Notes under the pieces: generated by a model
What the model saw: only the letters and a program-made list of their open reading frames with translations
Databases searched by the model: none
Told to the model about the DNA's origin: nothing
Translations under genes and position numbers: made by a program
In this document: positions 42,724 through 54,399 of the stretch, one piece after another
Layout of the letters: each line of letters opens with the position of its first letter
Numbering within the stretch: the first letter of the stretch is position 1
NCBI GenBank assembly: GCA_948099385.1
Contig: CANUEZ040000207.1
Span: 1,550,001 to 1,614,000 of the forward strand
Direction of reading: 5' to 3'
Length of the DNA: 64,000 nt
Origin: Fasciola hepatica
Taxonomy: Eukaryota; Platyhelminthes; Trematoda; Plagiorchiida; Fasciolidae

Positions 42724-43578
42724 TCAGGGTGCAAAGTGCATGCCGAACGGAGCTACAGCTCTTCCAAGTCTATCTAGTACACATTGAGCATGTTTCGTGC
42801 ATTCGAACAAGCAGACAAGGTCGTCCGCGTAATCTAGGTCACACAGCTTTTCACTATTTATTTCGACCCACACATCCTGAAGGTTTCGCAAGACATTCTC
42901 CGTTTTCTCGTCGATGACAAAGTTGAACAGGAATGGAGACATAGGGCACCCTTGTCCAACACCACTGGTCATTTCGAGTGGACCGGATAGTTCACCGTAA
43001 ACGCCGCCAGAAGTATGAGAATACAATGAGATCAGTAGGCTCGTGAACTTCTGAGTCATACCTCTTCGACGAAGAGCACTGAAAAGCGCTATTCGGTCAA
43101 CTGAATCGAAGGCGCCTTTCAAATCTAGGAAAACCAATATGGTCTGTTGACGGTGTGTGTGACGCGCCTCAGTTAGTTGGCGAAGAGTAAAAATCCGGTT
43201 GATGCATTCTCGACCTAGGCGGAATCCGGCTTGTTGTTCGCGGGCGTTCTCCTCGTGAGCCGTTGTGGGACGATGCAGCACAATCGAGGCTAACACGTTG
43301 GTGACTATCGGAATTAGGCTAACCCCACGATGTTTACTACAGTCAATGCGTATTCCCTTCTTGAAGATAGGAACAATAAATGACTCACCCCATAATAACA
43401 GAATACGCTCCTCGTCCCAGATGTCACGGATCAAGGTCGGAAGTGATTTTATCAAAGCATTTCTACACAGTTCGAAAAGAACTGGGGGACGTTCGTCCGA
43501 AACGGCCGCTTTCCCACGTTTTTGTAACCGAATACATGACTCCACTTCCACTTTTGATGGAAGCTCAAGTGATACCAC
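42724..43578 (-). pseudogene. LINE A reverse transcriptase, ORF locally intact
   Basis: 284 open codons with all main RT motifs: 'ESFIVPIFKKG' (65-75), 'HRGVSLIPIVTNVLASIV' (83-100), 'EQQAGFRLGRECIN' (114-127), motif A 'VFLDLKGAFDSVDR' (149-162, D152/D158), motif B 'TSGVGQGCPMSPFLFN' (204-219), motif C 'DLDYADDLVCLFE' (247-259, YADD). The enzyme would copy LINE RNA at a nicked target. Catalytic residues are kept, so decay of the rest of the ORF is recent. It ends by a stop at 42,724 just before the C-terminal domain frame. Confidence 0.85.
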
Positions 43579-43610
43579 GCAAAAAATCGCCGTTGTTGAG
43601 TACGGGGTAA

Positions 43611-43928
43611 CTATATTAGCGAGCGGCCAGCTAAACTGTTCTTTGAGGTATAGGACCCAACGGTCCAGCCTTTGCTGTTTGCCTTGAATGGATTCTCCAT
43701 TTTTATCTCACATCGTTTCACTGACATGAATGTGCCGACAACGGGGTCAAGAATAATTTTGAACAGTCTTTGACTGTTACCTGAAGCAGCCGCTATTCCC
43801 ATTTCTTCGGCTACTTTGACCGACCAATTTTCCCGATCCTTCTTGAGGCTTTTTGTAACTTGCTTCTGTAGATGTCTTCGTATCTTATCCATCTCCCTGC
43901 AGTTCCAGAGCTGACGCTTTTGTCCCAT
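43611..43928 (-). pseudogene. LINE A linker between endonuclease and RT
   Basis: The minus frame has the basic helical linker 'KIRRHLQKQVTKSLKKDREN' followed by 'WSVKVAEEMGIAAASGNSQR' and 'LFKII', matching the LINE linker pattern '.r.rl...l..DR..WW...a.emE.Aa..gn...Lf..i'. A frameshift separates it from the RT frame. Confidence 0.7.
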
Positions 43929-44059
43929 TAGACTGATCGACTCTTGCGAAAGCTAGTGTCGTTGATTGACGTCGGATCTGGGACCACAGGCAAAACTTGC
44001 TGCAACGTGCACCGCTTGTTTGAAATGGGCCCAATGTTCATCTACATAACTGTTCGTCG

Positions 44060-45000
44060 TAGTTCCCAGCTCATGTGCTAATTTTTATTCATAACTGGTG
44101 CGAACTTCTAGATCAGACAAACGTTGCACAGCTAACCGGATTTGCGGTTTGCGACTATGACCATGGAGCTGGAGAGGTAATCGCAATAAAACGAATGCAC
44201 GGTGAGACCCTACGTACGTGGACCAGTAAGATCTACAGTTCTGAACAGAACTGGGCCACCGGTACCTTACGGCGATATGGTCAACTTGGCTTGGAGTACC
44301 TGTCGACTTAGAGCGCCACGTCGCTGTGAGATGTGAGCTGTGTCAGAAATTTGTACCAGAAAAGAACAACTGATTATCTTCACAAAACTGGAGCAGCCTA
44401 TCCCAGTTTTCTGTAAGCCCAGTGGTTAAGGCACAACACCGACCTAAACGAGCTTCTGACACATTAAGTTTGCCAACTTGTGCATTAAAATCACCTGCTA
44501 ACACTAGAATGTCAGAGCCTTTGCTGCTGCGAACGATGATGGCCAATTCATCATAGAATTCATCCTCCTGCGAGTCAGAGGTGCAGTCTGTTGAGGCGTA
44601 CGCCGAGATCACAAACAGCTTGTGCTCAACACAACTATCTTCTCGAAAGCCGACTGACCCCGGAAGTCTTACAGCACACAAACGACTGTTAACCGAGATC
44701 TAGTACAAAAGGGCAGCTTCACACATGCCAGTCAAGCCCTTTCCGAGACCACGTTGACCCGCAGCTTTAGCTACTTCGTCTCCTGAAGTGCGCAGTAAAT
44801 ACCTCGATGAGATACCGGGAGTAGTTAGTTGAGTCACACTGCTCGAATTCTGGAGACGCGTTCCACTAACGCAGTGGACACCAATCTTTAGAGAGTTGAC
44901 TGCAAGGGCTAGGCACGCCCGCTGACCGGCCTGCATGAGTGTACGCACGTTAAAGGAGCCCAGGTTCAGTGGCTGACGAGGCTTGAAAAAATGTGAGTTA
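44060..45000 (-). pseudogene. LINE A AP-endonuclease-like domain
   Basis: The minus frame begins near 'LGSFNVRTLMQAGQRACLAL' (endonuclease start) and runs to 'MCEAALLY', one TAG at 44,702-44,700, then 'ISVNSRLCAVRLPGSVGFRE', 'FVISAYASTD', 'SDILVLAGDFNAQVGKLN' (catalytic GDFNAqvG) and 'LLQFCEDNQLFFSGTNF'. After a stop and shift, the C-terminal part 'TPSQVDHIAVRYRWPSSVQN' with 'CRSYWSTYVGSHRAFV' follows (usual 'QIDhIav..rw..svqD.rs......SDHalv'; here SH lacks the Asp). It would nick target DNA; inactive here. Confidence 0.78.
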
Positions 45001-45238
45001 CAAGATAGAGGACTATTCCAGACACTATTTTACAATGAACCGTGGCGAGTAAAGGGAGGGAGCATTTCGAGTGGATAGAGGGGGCAAAGAGAGGTGTTTG
45101 TGGATAGAAGACAAAAGTAGAATAAAAAAGAGGAAACTCTGAGCAGTAGCCCACTTATCACTACCCACCCCGCTCCATGCAATGGGTAGTGTGGTCCTGA
45201 TTATCCTGCTCGACGACCGATGCAGTGTGAAATTCTTT

Positions 45239-45600
45239 GCAGTTCATGGGAGATGTTGGACGGACACTTCTTGGGTGTCCAGCCGCAAAGCAAAAGAACG
45301 ATTAGGGTTCTCATCTAAAGTCTTCACTTTTAACGAGAACCAGCCGCAAGCCAGCGGGGTGGCTGAGTGGAAGCCGATTTGCTTGGATCAATAATTCTTC
45401 TACTGATTTCGCCGACTGAGTTGCCAGCTTAAATCGACCCCTAACCTGGAGGACCAGGAGACTGGACTTTGTCTGGCCTCTACCCACTGACCTGTCAGGT
45501 ATGATTGCATCTCCGGCTTAAAGAAGCCACCTTGTATAGTTCTTTGGGTCATAGAGGCACGCAAGCCATCACACCACGTCAAGGTGCATTCTCGTCGTGA
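45239..45600 (-). repeat. LINE A 5' region, repeated at 59,993-60,356
   Basis: About 360 bp are shared with 59,993-60,356 in the same orientation. Examples: TTGGACGGACACTTCTTGGG compared with CTGGACGGATACTGCTAGAG, and TTTGCTTGGATCAATAATTC in both. On the minus strand this block lies upstream of the endonuclease start, so it is probably the LINE 5' UTR. The plus strand has GGGTGGCTGAGTGGAAGCC, resembling a pol III A box, without a convincing B box. Confidence 0.65.
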
Positions 45601-45610
45601 TACCCAATGC

Positions 45611-46250
45611 ACCCTAGTGAACCATACTCCACTCGGGATAGCTGACTAACAGGCAAGAGGTAGTGACCGTATTTAGTAGCGGGTCATATTCGCGCACGTC
45701 ACGTGTGGCTTTCAAGTAGGGAGCTCACTGCCAGGCGAAAAACGAACCACGTCCTCTAACAACGCCGCATTGCTTTTGTTTGTTTTCTACCCAAGGACTA
45801 GTTACCAGCGTTGAAAAAGCGACAGAAAGTAATACCAACGAGCAATTTATATGGGATGTCAACGAAGGGGATTTTTCCGTAGCACTTACGAAAGAGCCTG
45901 TCAACTTCCCTAAAAATTGGCATGACCGCCGAGCTCTGCCATTGCTTGGATACGTTCCCTTTTATTCCTATCAAACTGAGGAGTTTTGTCAATTCTAGTA
46001 CCAAAGCTAGTCCTCCGCCTTTAAAATTAAAAAGACACTCCATGAGATTTGGCGATAATCTTCCCTCATGACGAACTTATGTTCATGATAGCGGATTCTT
46101 ATCACGGTTAGGACTGTACATGTCAAGTCCTGTAGCACAACTGCAACAGATGAAGGTCAGTTAAATCGCTACTCGAAATACTCTATCAAAACACCAAAAA
46201 GGGCACTACTGTAGTGAAAAGACGTCCGGGCTGAGGCTGTCTTGATCTGT
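45611..46250. other. Unassigned spacer
   Basis: The overlapping frames at 45,780-46,043 on both strands show vague LINE-like residues in minus translation ('MPIFREVDRLFRKC') but too little to call. Confidence 0.35.
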
Positions 46251-46320
46251 GGGTTTGTTAGTTGGCTAGCTGATTGACTGATTGGTTGACTGATTGATTT
46301 AGTGACTGATAATTGAAAAC
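46251..46320. repeat. TGAT/TGAC-rich simple repeat
   Basis: Imperfect TGAT, TGAC and TTGG units (GCTGATTGACTGATTGGTTG...ACTGATTGATT). Confidence 0.6.
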
Positions 46321-46589
46321 TGACGGAGGACTGGCAAACTTATTTTTGTTGCAGATATGAACATAGTAATCCATCATATTACATAATACCCTGATCTCGT
46401 TGCAGATTGGGATAAGAGCGTGTTTATTTGCAGCACGCGGAATAAGTGCTCATGTATTTCGTGATTAGGACTTGCTTCCACCACGCTCACTCCTACAAAA
46501 TTCTTTCCTACGCACTCAACGACAAAAGCAGTTCCTGCACGCACTTAACTCCTCCGTCCAGGATCATCGTCTGCACAAGAAAAGAGCAA

Positions 46590-46662
46590 AGGCGGGCTAG
46601 GTGGCCAAGCCATAGACTACATATGATTATCAGTGGTGGTGGGGTTCGAATATCCTATCAAA
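46590..46662 (+). repeat. tRNA-like SINE head or tRNA relic
   Basis: AGGTGGCCAAGCCATAGAC (A-box-like, at about 46,599-46,617) and GGGGTTCGAATATCC (B box GGTTCGAAT at 46,643-46,651) are spaced like a class-2 tRNA. No folded acceptor stem is apparent and no second copy exists in the window, so functional tRNA is unlikely. Confidence 0.4.
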
Positions 46663-46828
46663 GAGATGATAAATGCTCATACAGTTGGACCACTACTGGT
46701 CTGAGGTTGGATCAAGATCACAGAATGTGTAGGGAGTCATTCCCAAGCCGCACCGTCGTTGACACTTATTCTAAACTCGAAAGATACTACCATGAAGTGA
46801 TTTACTTCAATAAACATGCGCTTGCCTC

Positions 46829-46854
46829 TACTCTCCCCCCCCCCTCCCTCCCAA
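46829..46854. repeat. Poly-C/pyrimidine tract
   Basis: CTCTCCCCCCCCCCTCCCTCCC-type run, strand-asymmetric. A simple-sequence tract with no assigned role. Confidence 0.7.
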
Positions 46855-47689
46855 AAAGAGGGTTATTTTCGTGTACTACGTTTTGTGTGTAAACGTACCG
46901 GCGCGACATCGGCAAGCTTCGCCAGTTGTCTTCCCCAAGCTGCATCCGGCCATTTTGTGTGAGATCAGCTCGTCCACTTGATCAAATAATCGATGACAAA
47001 TTCCACAAATAAGGACATCTTCAGACTGTGCATGATCTGGCGGAGTGGCACAATGATTAGGTTATTTTTGCCTGAATGGGAAAGCAGAAGGAAATACTGC
47101 TGAGAAATGAATGAAGCAAGGCTTGTCTGTGCTTTTGCCATTACCATCATTGATTCTCTTTTGAGGAGGAATCTATTAAACTGACTTTATGTAAGGTTCA
47201 AACCGACGGGACCGTGAAATTCAGCCACACGGTGGAGATATTCCAAACTGATTGGAATGCTAGAATTGGTCAACCTGAGTGCGATTCGAACCCGCGCATG
47301 GACACCACTCACTCATTAGCACAGATAAACAACGATACCACGTCAGTGTTTACGAACACTTCACATACTAGTCCTCCATTCAAAGTAGTCAGCAAAATAG
47401 AGATGTTGTTCATTAAAAATTTTCTTTAGTATGTGTGAGTGCAGCGTGTACGAAATCCAAATTAATTGCATGTTCTTAACTACTGCCCACGACTGAGATC
47501 TATCACGATAGATAAAAATTCAAACTTATTTATTTATACCGGCTTGAGATCTAGCAAGGTGCCAACACAACAACGACAATTACAAAATAGAAGGGGAGTA
47601 CATTACAGTAAGACAAACTAACCGAGAGAAACATGCTCATTCTTTTGCTTTCCACCGTACACCATTCGATGTATATTACCACTTTCTTT
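46855..47689. other. Unassigned spacer
   Basis: No gene recognised. On the minus strand near 47,297-47,279 a B-box-like GGGTTCGAATCGCAC occurs without a clear A box. Confidence 0.35.
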
Positions 47690-49820
47690 GGCCGAATGAC
47701 ATTTTTGTGATTACGGGGCACGAGAAATCAACAGATAGACTGCACAGCATGCGCGCCGCCGACCTAAACTCTGAGCCATGTCCCTCAGTGTCTCTCACCA
47801 ACGATAACCCCCAACCCTTTGACCCCAACCAGGAAGGAGGGAAGCACCAACCGAAGCCGGTGATGATGCTAGCTTGTTTATATCTCTACTCGAAGTCATG
47901 GTCTGACCGCCACGTCACTTCTCCCAGCCTTGCCCAGCACGTGCGAATAGAGCACGGAAAGGAAGACGATGGACAGGCATTCGTAAAACATGACCGAGCC
48001 ACCGGAGGCGGTGTAGAGCGGTTACTTCAGTAACAGGAATGCTATTCTTGCCAAATACTCGACGAAACATCTCGTTATTACTCACTCAATGTTCCCATCA
48101 GAAGGGAGTAATACATTGAAGATATCAAATGTCAAGCACGGAAATTCACCGAACATCCTCGCCGCTAAGTGGCCAGGTCTCGCAACCGTAGAGTAAAACA
48201 TTACGAACCGCGGCGATGTACAACCGCTCGTAAGAACCTGATGTCACGGCGGCACCACAAGTGTCGCAGGTGAACGAAAGCTGTTCTGTCTCTCACTATT
48301 AGTGATGTGATCTCCTCCTCCAGTACTAACACTGGCTGTTATCAAGCTCCCAAGGTACTTAAAGTGGTCGACTGACTCTAGCCAATCACCGCAAAGGGTG
48401 AGGGCAGGCACAGGCTCTTGCCTATCATGCAAAAGCATTTTGCACTTGGAATGAGCAAAGTGCATTCCATATCTGAATGCCTCAATCGCCAAGCGGTCCA
48501 AACGACGTTGCACTGCCTGTGCATTACCCCTCAGCAAAGCGGTATCATTGGCATATTCCAAGTCTAAAACTCTGTTCTCTGGGAGGAGTTCAACTCCACC
48601 GTTCGGAATACCAGGCACAGCATTCTGTAACACATTCTCTACGGCAAGCTTGAAGAGACATAGAGATACAGGGTTCCCATGTCGAACTCCACTGGAGACG
48701 GAAAAGGGAGGCGAAAGCTGGCCGTAGGCCCTAATGCGAACTGAGGTGTGACGATACAACACTTTGACGATTGATACACACTTCTCAGGCACTCCATTTC
48801 TCAACAAACAGTTCCATTGTGCAGTCTTATCGACGGGGTTGAAGGCCGCGCGAAAACAATGACTGTTAGTCCCCAGAAAGTGTGGCGGTGCTCTAGAAGT
48901 TGTGTGAGAGAAAAGATGTGGTCGTTACATCCACTAGCGGTACGAAACCCAGCCCGCTCCTCACGTGTCTGCCCTTCACACATTTGGTATAATTTGGCAC
49001 TACTGGGATAAGGCCCACACCCCTAAGTTTAGCGCAGCCACTGCACAAACCCTTCTCAAAGATGGGATCAACAATCGATTCTCCCACAGGGACGAAACCT
49101 GCTCATAACGATGCATGGAGTTATCTAACGACCTGCACTCCACCACCTTTAAAACTGCCGGGGCAAGACCACTGGAGCGCGGCGCTTTGTGACGTCCAAA
49201 GGCCTGGATCTCTTCTCTCGGATATCCTCCTCGGTAGATGGATCTGTCGGAACGAACCACTGGACGTGTACCGGAAGAGCTATAGGAGATGCAGACACTG
49301 AGGACCAGCTAAACTGTCTGAAAGTGCTCCGCCCAGCGCTCGAGGCGCTACTGTTGTTCGGGAATTGACGAATCCTAAAATTCACAGATTGTTTCACTTA
49401 CACCCAGTGGCTTCTTAAAGGTGACTCAAATGAGATAGAAGAGCTTACGGGAACTTCACACGGTAGCGGCACCTTCCATCTCTTTTGCGCGCTGTGGCCA
49501 CCAGATTTCGCGGTCCCTGTGAAGACCCATGTTAAGTGCACGTCTGATTACGAGTCGTGCGTCGTTTTACTCGAGTCCAGTGGGGATCGACTGACGAAGG
49601 TCGAGAAGGCCCAGAGGTTCAGTAGAAACCCATGGTCTTGTGGCACGACATGACAGGCCGAAACCTACTAGACCAGCAGAATACAAGGCATTCCTGATAA
49701 GCGACCAGTGCTGGTTTATGTCATCAGGTGGGGCCACATCTAGCTTTTTAACTAGCGTGTTTTTGAAGACGGTTAAGCGGAATGGATCGTAAAGCGTGCC
49801 GCAATCTAACCGTCATTGCA
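47690..49820 (-). pseudogene. LINE B remnant: linker, RT and C-terminal domain
   Basis: On the minus strand the sequence runs from a linker 'LYDPFRLTVFKNTLVKKLDV' and 'ATRPWVSTEPLGLLDLRQSI' (49,800-49,590) through 'QWFVPTDPSTEEDIREKRSR' (49,250) and 'REERAGFRTASGCNDHIFSL' (48,960). The 187-codon RT frame 48,807-48,244 has 'GQLSPPFSVSSGVRHGNPVS' (motif B) and 'LDLEYANDTALL' (motif C, YAND in place of YADD). It continues to 'VDHFKYLGSLIT', 'VLLYGCETWPLSGEDVR', 'LHRLRWLGHVLRMPVHRLPF' and 'ETLRDMAQSLGRR' (47,750). Several frameshifts and stops; a different LINE family from A. Confidence 0.75.
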
Positions 49821-50099
49821 GCATGCGTTTGAAGCGCCCGCCGAAGAACATGGACAGATTCGTGCAGATTAATCCGCGGTCTGAATTAAAGGAGATGTTT
49901 CAGTTGGAGCAACAGTCATGTATCCTAACCCTACTCCACCCATTTGTGGCTTATAGCGATGTGGTCGATCTAGACCCACTGTTGACTCGAAGAGGGCAGA
50001 TGTCGCGTGGCGTACCGGTGATGAGAACGTCTGAACGTCCTAATGACGAGAAACAGGGGATGGTTGTTGCACAGATCAAACAACCGTTCCCCTTTTTCC
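49821..50099. other. Unassigned, between LINE B and a LINE A tail
   Basis: A 104-codon plus frame (49,796-50,110) has no motif. It may be eroded LINE B endonuclease on the minus strand, but no endonuclease box was identified. Confidence 0.3.
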
Positions 50100-50540
50100 A
50101 AGAATCATAATCATCATAAAGCGTTACCATAGTGCAAAGCCCCACTGACCACTGCCTTTCTCACCATGTTGCACGTAGAATTAGAAAGTATGAATATAAA
50201 AGATGGACAGGGCGTGGACATACACAGGTGGGAAAAGGAAAGAACGGCCTAACAACCAACACACGGAATACACAGTCTAACTGTACAAACATACATTGTT
50301 CAATCATTCTGATTCGACAGAAAGTGACAACACAATCGCCACTGTTCATGGTTCGCTGTCATATCCTTCAGTGTTTCCAGCCAATTGGTTGACGGATCTT
50401 TTGGATCCCAAACGCGAAGAAGTGAGGTCTCCCCTTTTTACCTAAGTTCGTTGTACATATTCTCAATCCTCGCTGTCACGTCATCTGTTGGCCTCCACGT
50501 GGTTTCTTCCACTCTCTAGGAGGAACGGAAAACAGAGCGA
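50100..50540 (-). pseudogene. LINE A 3' end copy, 5'-truncated
   Basis: About 430 bp nearly identical to 41,885-42,330 (minus) and, inverted, to 39,945-40,375 (plus). It includes the C-terminal 'TNWLETLKDMTANHEQWRLC' coding segment and the 3' UTR. The 3' end is CGCTTTATGATGATTATGATTC, again a GAT/TAT-type short repeat. The 5' truncation is near 50,540. Confidence 0.78.
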
Positions 50541-50706
50541 TGGGAATCGAAGACAAAAGGACCTTATAAATGCGCTGTGTTTGACTGCGATCTATCAGGA
50601 TTCAAGAAACTACTCTGTAGAAGTCCGTCGGTGGCTTTTTACGTTCTTTCTGTGCTGAAATGAACCGTTTTTGTCATTTACATCAGCAAATTTCGGTGCT
50701 GGTCAT

Positions 50707-50709
<3 letters not shown>
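50541..50709. other. Spacer 5' of (TA)n
   Basis: No feature recognised. Confidence 0.4.

Positions 50710-50784
<75 letters not shown>
50710..50784. repeat. (TA)n microsatellite, about 74 bp
   Basis: Uninterrupted alternating A and T from 50,710 to 50,783. Confidence 0.98.
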
Positions 50785-50787
<3 letters not shown>

Positions 50788-53498
50788 AAGTAATCCCACA
50801 ACTTAAATTTGTGCATATACATAAATAAATAAAATAATGATGGCACTAGAGAAACTCACATCACTCTGGTTCGCGAGAATGATATAATAAAGATCTGTCT
50901 AATCCATCTCCATCAGTCAGAATGGCACGCCACAAAGTGTAACGCTCAAAAAAACGGAATCGAAAGCTATCCGAGTGACAGCGTGAAATCGGAACCCAAA
51001 ACTACCTGGCTTTTGTGAGGCTGAGTAGTCAAGCAGAGAGTGTGCACAGAAGCTGTTGACCCAAAACGTATGTTTGCCTAGGCTGTAGCCAATCAGACTA
51101 CCCGGAAAGTTTCCATACCTGTTCGACACACTCTTTGCCCATTAGGAAACGAATCCGCTTGCTTTACGTACTTGGAACCTTGAGACTGTTGCTTGTTCTT
51201 CATGCCCACGGAATTCTAACCGAAAAGTGTCCACGTATGCTCCAATGTTTGTCAGTGTGTCCGCGAGCATGACGGTACGTTGTAAATCTGAATCCGTTCA
51301 ACACTGAACTGAAACACTCAGTGAATAAGAGGTATTTTCAATCCCTAATGTATTATCTAGTGTCCAACGTATCAGTCGTTCACATGCATGGTACAGATTC
51401 CTAGTCAACAATGCTGACTGTGATGCGAGTCATCATCCAAAGAAGTGGTTCTACAGAACTTTATTATTATAACATCATTCTCAGGCCTTAAATTCCAGAC
51501 CAATTCGTTCTTTTCTGACACGAATGATTGTGAGTTCGCGTCGGATGACGGTGCGCTTGCACAAACTATGTCTTCAAAAATGATCGAAGGATGTATATTG
51601 TTCTAAACCTCTTTCATTGTACAAGAAATAGTAATGGACTGATCTTCATTCTAACGTGAAAATGAATGAAGTGCGGAAAGTCACAATTCGATGTATTTCT
51701 GTGTGTGTGCTCAGTTCGATTCGGCTTTTTTCAGTTCATACAAGCAATGCAATTGCAGCTGTTTCTATCTCGGTTACCTATTTGCTGTTCATTTTGTTGT
51801 TCAGAAACTGTACCAGATCTAGTTATTACTTCATAATAACTCCAATGACCATTGTTAGCATTTTAATGCTATGAGCTCCATGATATGAGTTGAATGACAT
51901 TGCTCATTCTACCTCGCGTGATCACCGAATGCATTTTGTGCTCCATGGAATAGTGACTATTTTAGAAAACTATTTACACCTTTTGAAATGCTTCGTCTTG
52001 CAGTGCCACCGTTCAGCACATCACAGATAACCGATATGAACACCGGTTTTTGCTCTGAATTACTGAGAAGCGTGTGATGCAAATCAAGGGAAACCTTCTT
52101 ACATGTTCGAAAAGATTTGGAGGAAAATATGTACAGTAGAATGTTTTAATAATGCTTAGTTCTGTGAGCTCAGAGCGAGACAATAACAGATGGTTGGTTT
52201 CTGAAATAGTTGTACCTTGTGAAGATGCTTTGAATTGACTTTCTTTCTACCATCAAGTAAACGATTATCAAAGGGCGATAGTTTAGTTCAGTTCTGTTAC
52301 GTAAACTCGTCCAAACCGTGGTAATTCATGCACGAACAAAGGCTGTGGTCTCTCTTCTTTCCTCGGAACCGATGCCCTCTCCATTGGGCGTGGCCACAAA
52401 TTCTACGGATCTGACAGATTGTAGCTGCCCGTCAAGCCTCACCTCCAAAGGAACTGAAATTACTGAACGCGTCGCACCTACCGATTGTCATTCAGAATCC
52501 ATCTTAACTAGAATATTTAGTCTTGATAAAACTAGATAACTAGGGTTGAATAAAAACAGAGTAAGACCAGAGCTATACTGAGTAACGAACGTACTCTCTC
52601 GTTCTGATTGCTAAAACGGGCATAACAAGGTCATACGGTGGGCAAATTTCCAGACCGTGGTGCATCTTAGACTGTTTCGACGATTCAGCCAGCTCAGAGC
52701 AGCAGTCATCTTCCTCATTCGGTAGTCTGAGCATTCACTACTTCTTACAGTACCTGCAATGAGGGTCGAAAGCACAGGAATAAAGATGCAACTAACTGAA
52801 ACGCATCAAGGCTTTTTCAGTACCCCAAAAATCCCTCACTGAGTTTGCTGAAATAAGGTAGTAAAGGTGTTGAAAATTAGTTGTCCGTAATTTGTATTCT
52901 GATGACATTCTCACTTATTCTACTGATGAGTAGCGTCCATGTGTATCATGGACATCGAGCAATAATGAGCTAATTCTCCGTTTCTAATAGGCTGACGCAG
53001 TTCCGATCCACATTTTTATGATGTACAGTGCATGTGCACTCTACATTTATATTTCTGACTCTGTTGTCCAATGACTGTATGTTTACATAATAAGAAAATT
53101 TCACTGAAATTTTCCCCGCCACAGCCCAGCTGCCACCGCACTATATCGTTAGACCACCGAGCACACCCTGGGAGCAAACAAGCCTATTGCCAGAATCATC
53201 CGCTCATGTTGACCCATATCACTTCTGTCGTTTTTTAACTGCTACTATTTGCAATTTGACATCGGTAACTCCTTAGAATATACAATTAGTATATTCTAAC
53301 TACAGATTATTTACTTATTCTGTGGCTGAGGCTATCATTTCATGTTAACTAGAAAGCTTCTTGATTAACTCTGTACTGAGGCCGTACTGCGCTACAGTTT
53401 CGTTTGACTCCTTGTTGAGTGGACTGTTTATGACTGCCTCATCCCTGTTTACTGAATAACTTTCTGTTCTGACGGTAAGTATTTTTCATTGTAAAATT
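50785..53498. other. Unassigned AT-rich spacer
   Basis: The frame at 52,318-52,539 (plus; Ser/Thr-rich, ends IFSLDKTR) could be a last exon but its acceptor is weak. 51,656-51,874 is hydrophobic AT-rich sequence without context. A perfect 6-bp hairpin TCCATG-TGTAT-CATGGA sits near 52,937. Confidence 0.35.
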
Positions 53499-53590
53499 GC
53501 CTTGAGAAAGTTTACCCACTGTAACCGAAACTTTGGCTATTACATCTACCAACAACGCCGTGTTATTAGCATTATAACTTTCACAATAAG
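53499..53590 (+). repeat. Short dispersed repeat with hammerhead-like hairpin (copy 2)
   Basis: CCTTGAGAAAGTTTACCCAC followed by TGTAACCGAAACTTTGGC, aligned with 2,929-2,985. The stem (GTTTAC/GTAAC) is weaker than in copy 1 (GGTTACC/GGTAACC), but the flanking GAAAG and CCGAAAC are kept. Downstream AACAACGCCGTG aligns with GATAACGCGGTT of copy 1. Confidence 0.4.
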
Positions 53591-54399
53591 TCATTTGCCT
53601 TTATATATTCTTTGTATTGCATCATATAGAACCACAAAATTACAATAAGCACGGTTATTCGATTGGAATTTGTTCTGCTGCCCATTGCTATGCACAGCCC
53701 ATATCTTGCATAAAGCTAGTGAGACTAAGTTTCTGCTAGAATGACAGTTGGTACAGCTTTTGATTTAAGTGAGATTAAACTTGGGTGCTCCAAAAGTCGT
53801 ATTACCAGGGGAGACAATCAAACATGTGGATGAACTTTGTTAGCTTAGCAGCTGCATTTCCTCTGGTGAAGAATGTTTGCATACACAGAAGGCACTTTTA
53901 TCTGTTGCTAATTTTGGTCAGCAATACAAAACTAAGGAGGCTTTCATATGCGTCATGCATACCCTTGGACTTAACAATTGCTTGTCAGTCACCCATTTCA
54001 GTAGAAGGAGATTGGATTTGATTACCAAATAATTCATCATACAGTAACAAAGCTTAACTCACCTTTGAAAAAAGCTGTTTCATCCTTGTTAGGAAATATT
54101 AGCAGGGCACATCTGCCGAGCCTCCGCTGGGGCACGAACTAGGAGTAGACGTCTGTGAATTTGCTACGTAACCACAACGCTATCCGGGTTGGAACTTAAC
54201 CGTTTGTTTTACTTCATCACCACGTGACATAGCATCCTCAAGTCAGTCTTTTCGAGGGTGACAGACCGTTGACCAGGCAGCGGTCGGCTCCTGTGACGGA
54301 TGAATGTCGTAGGAAACCAAAGGGAGAAAGAAGGCTTAACGATGGAAACGACACACAGAGCTTAGCTGCCTGGTCGATTTCCGTAGTAAGAGACTAGAT
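53591..54399. other. Unassigned spacer
   Basis: No motif or exon was recognised; the plus frame at 53,785-54,021 has no family. Confidence 0.35.

Larger units (their letters stand above)
41885..45610 (-). mobile_element. LINE A, nearly full-length non-LTR retrotransposon
   Basis: On the minus strand the parts follow in order: 5' region (45,610-45,000, homologous to an isolated copy at 59,993-60,356), endonuclease (45,000-44,060), linker (43,928-43,611), RT (43,578-42,724), C-terminal domain (42,714-42,101) and 3' UTR to about 41,885. The 3' end finishes with GTTAACGCTGTACGACGATAATGATAATGATTGG, a short GAT/AAT-type repeat instead of poly(A). APE endonuclease plus this C-terminal domain fits RTE/CR1-type LINEs of flukes. 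The clade is not resolved. Frameshifts, stops and a ~115-bp deletion disable it. Confidence 0.8.

Noticed and set aside
46446..46892. 148-codon plus frame
   Set aside because: Runs through the tRNA-like head and a poly-C tract; no domain.
52923..52965. ACTGATGAG followed by hairpin TCCATG-TGTAT-CATGGA as a hammerhead ribozyme
   Set aside because: The strand after the hairpin reads GAGCAATAA, not GAAA, and the stem does not extend to the core.
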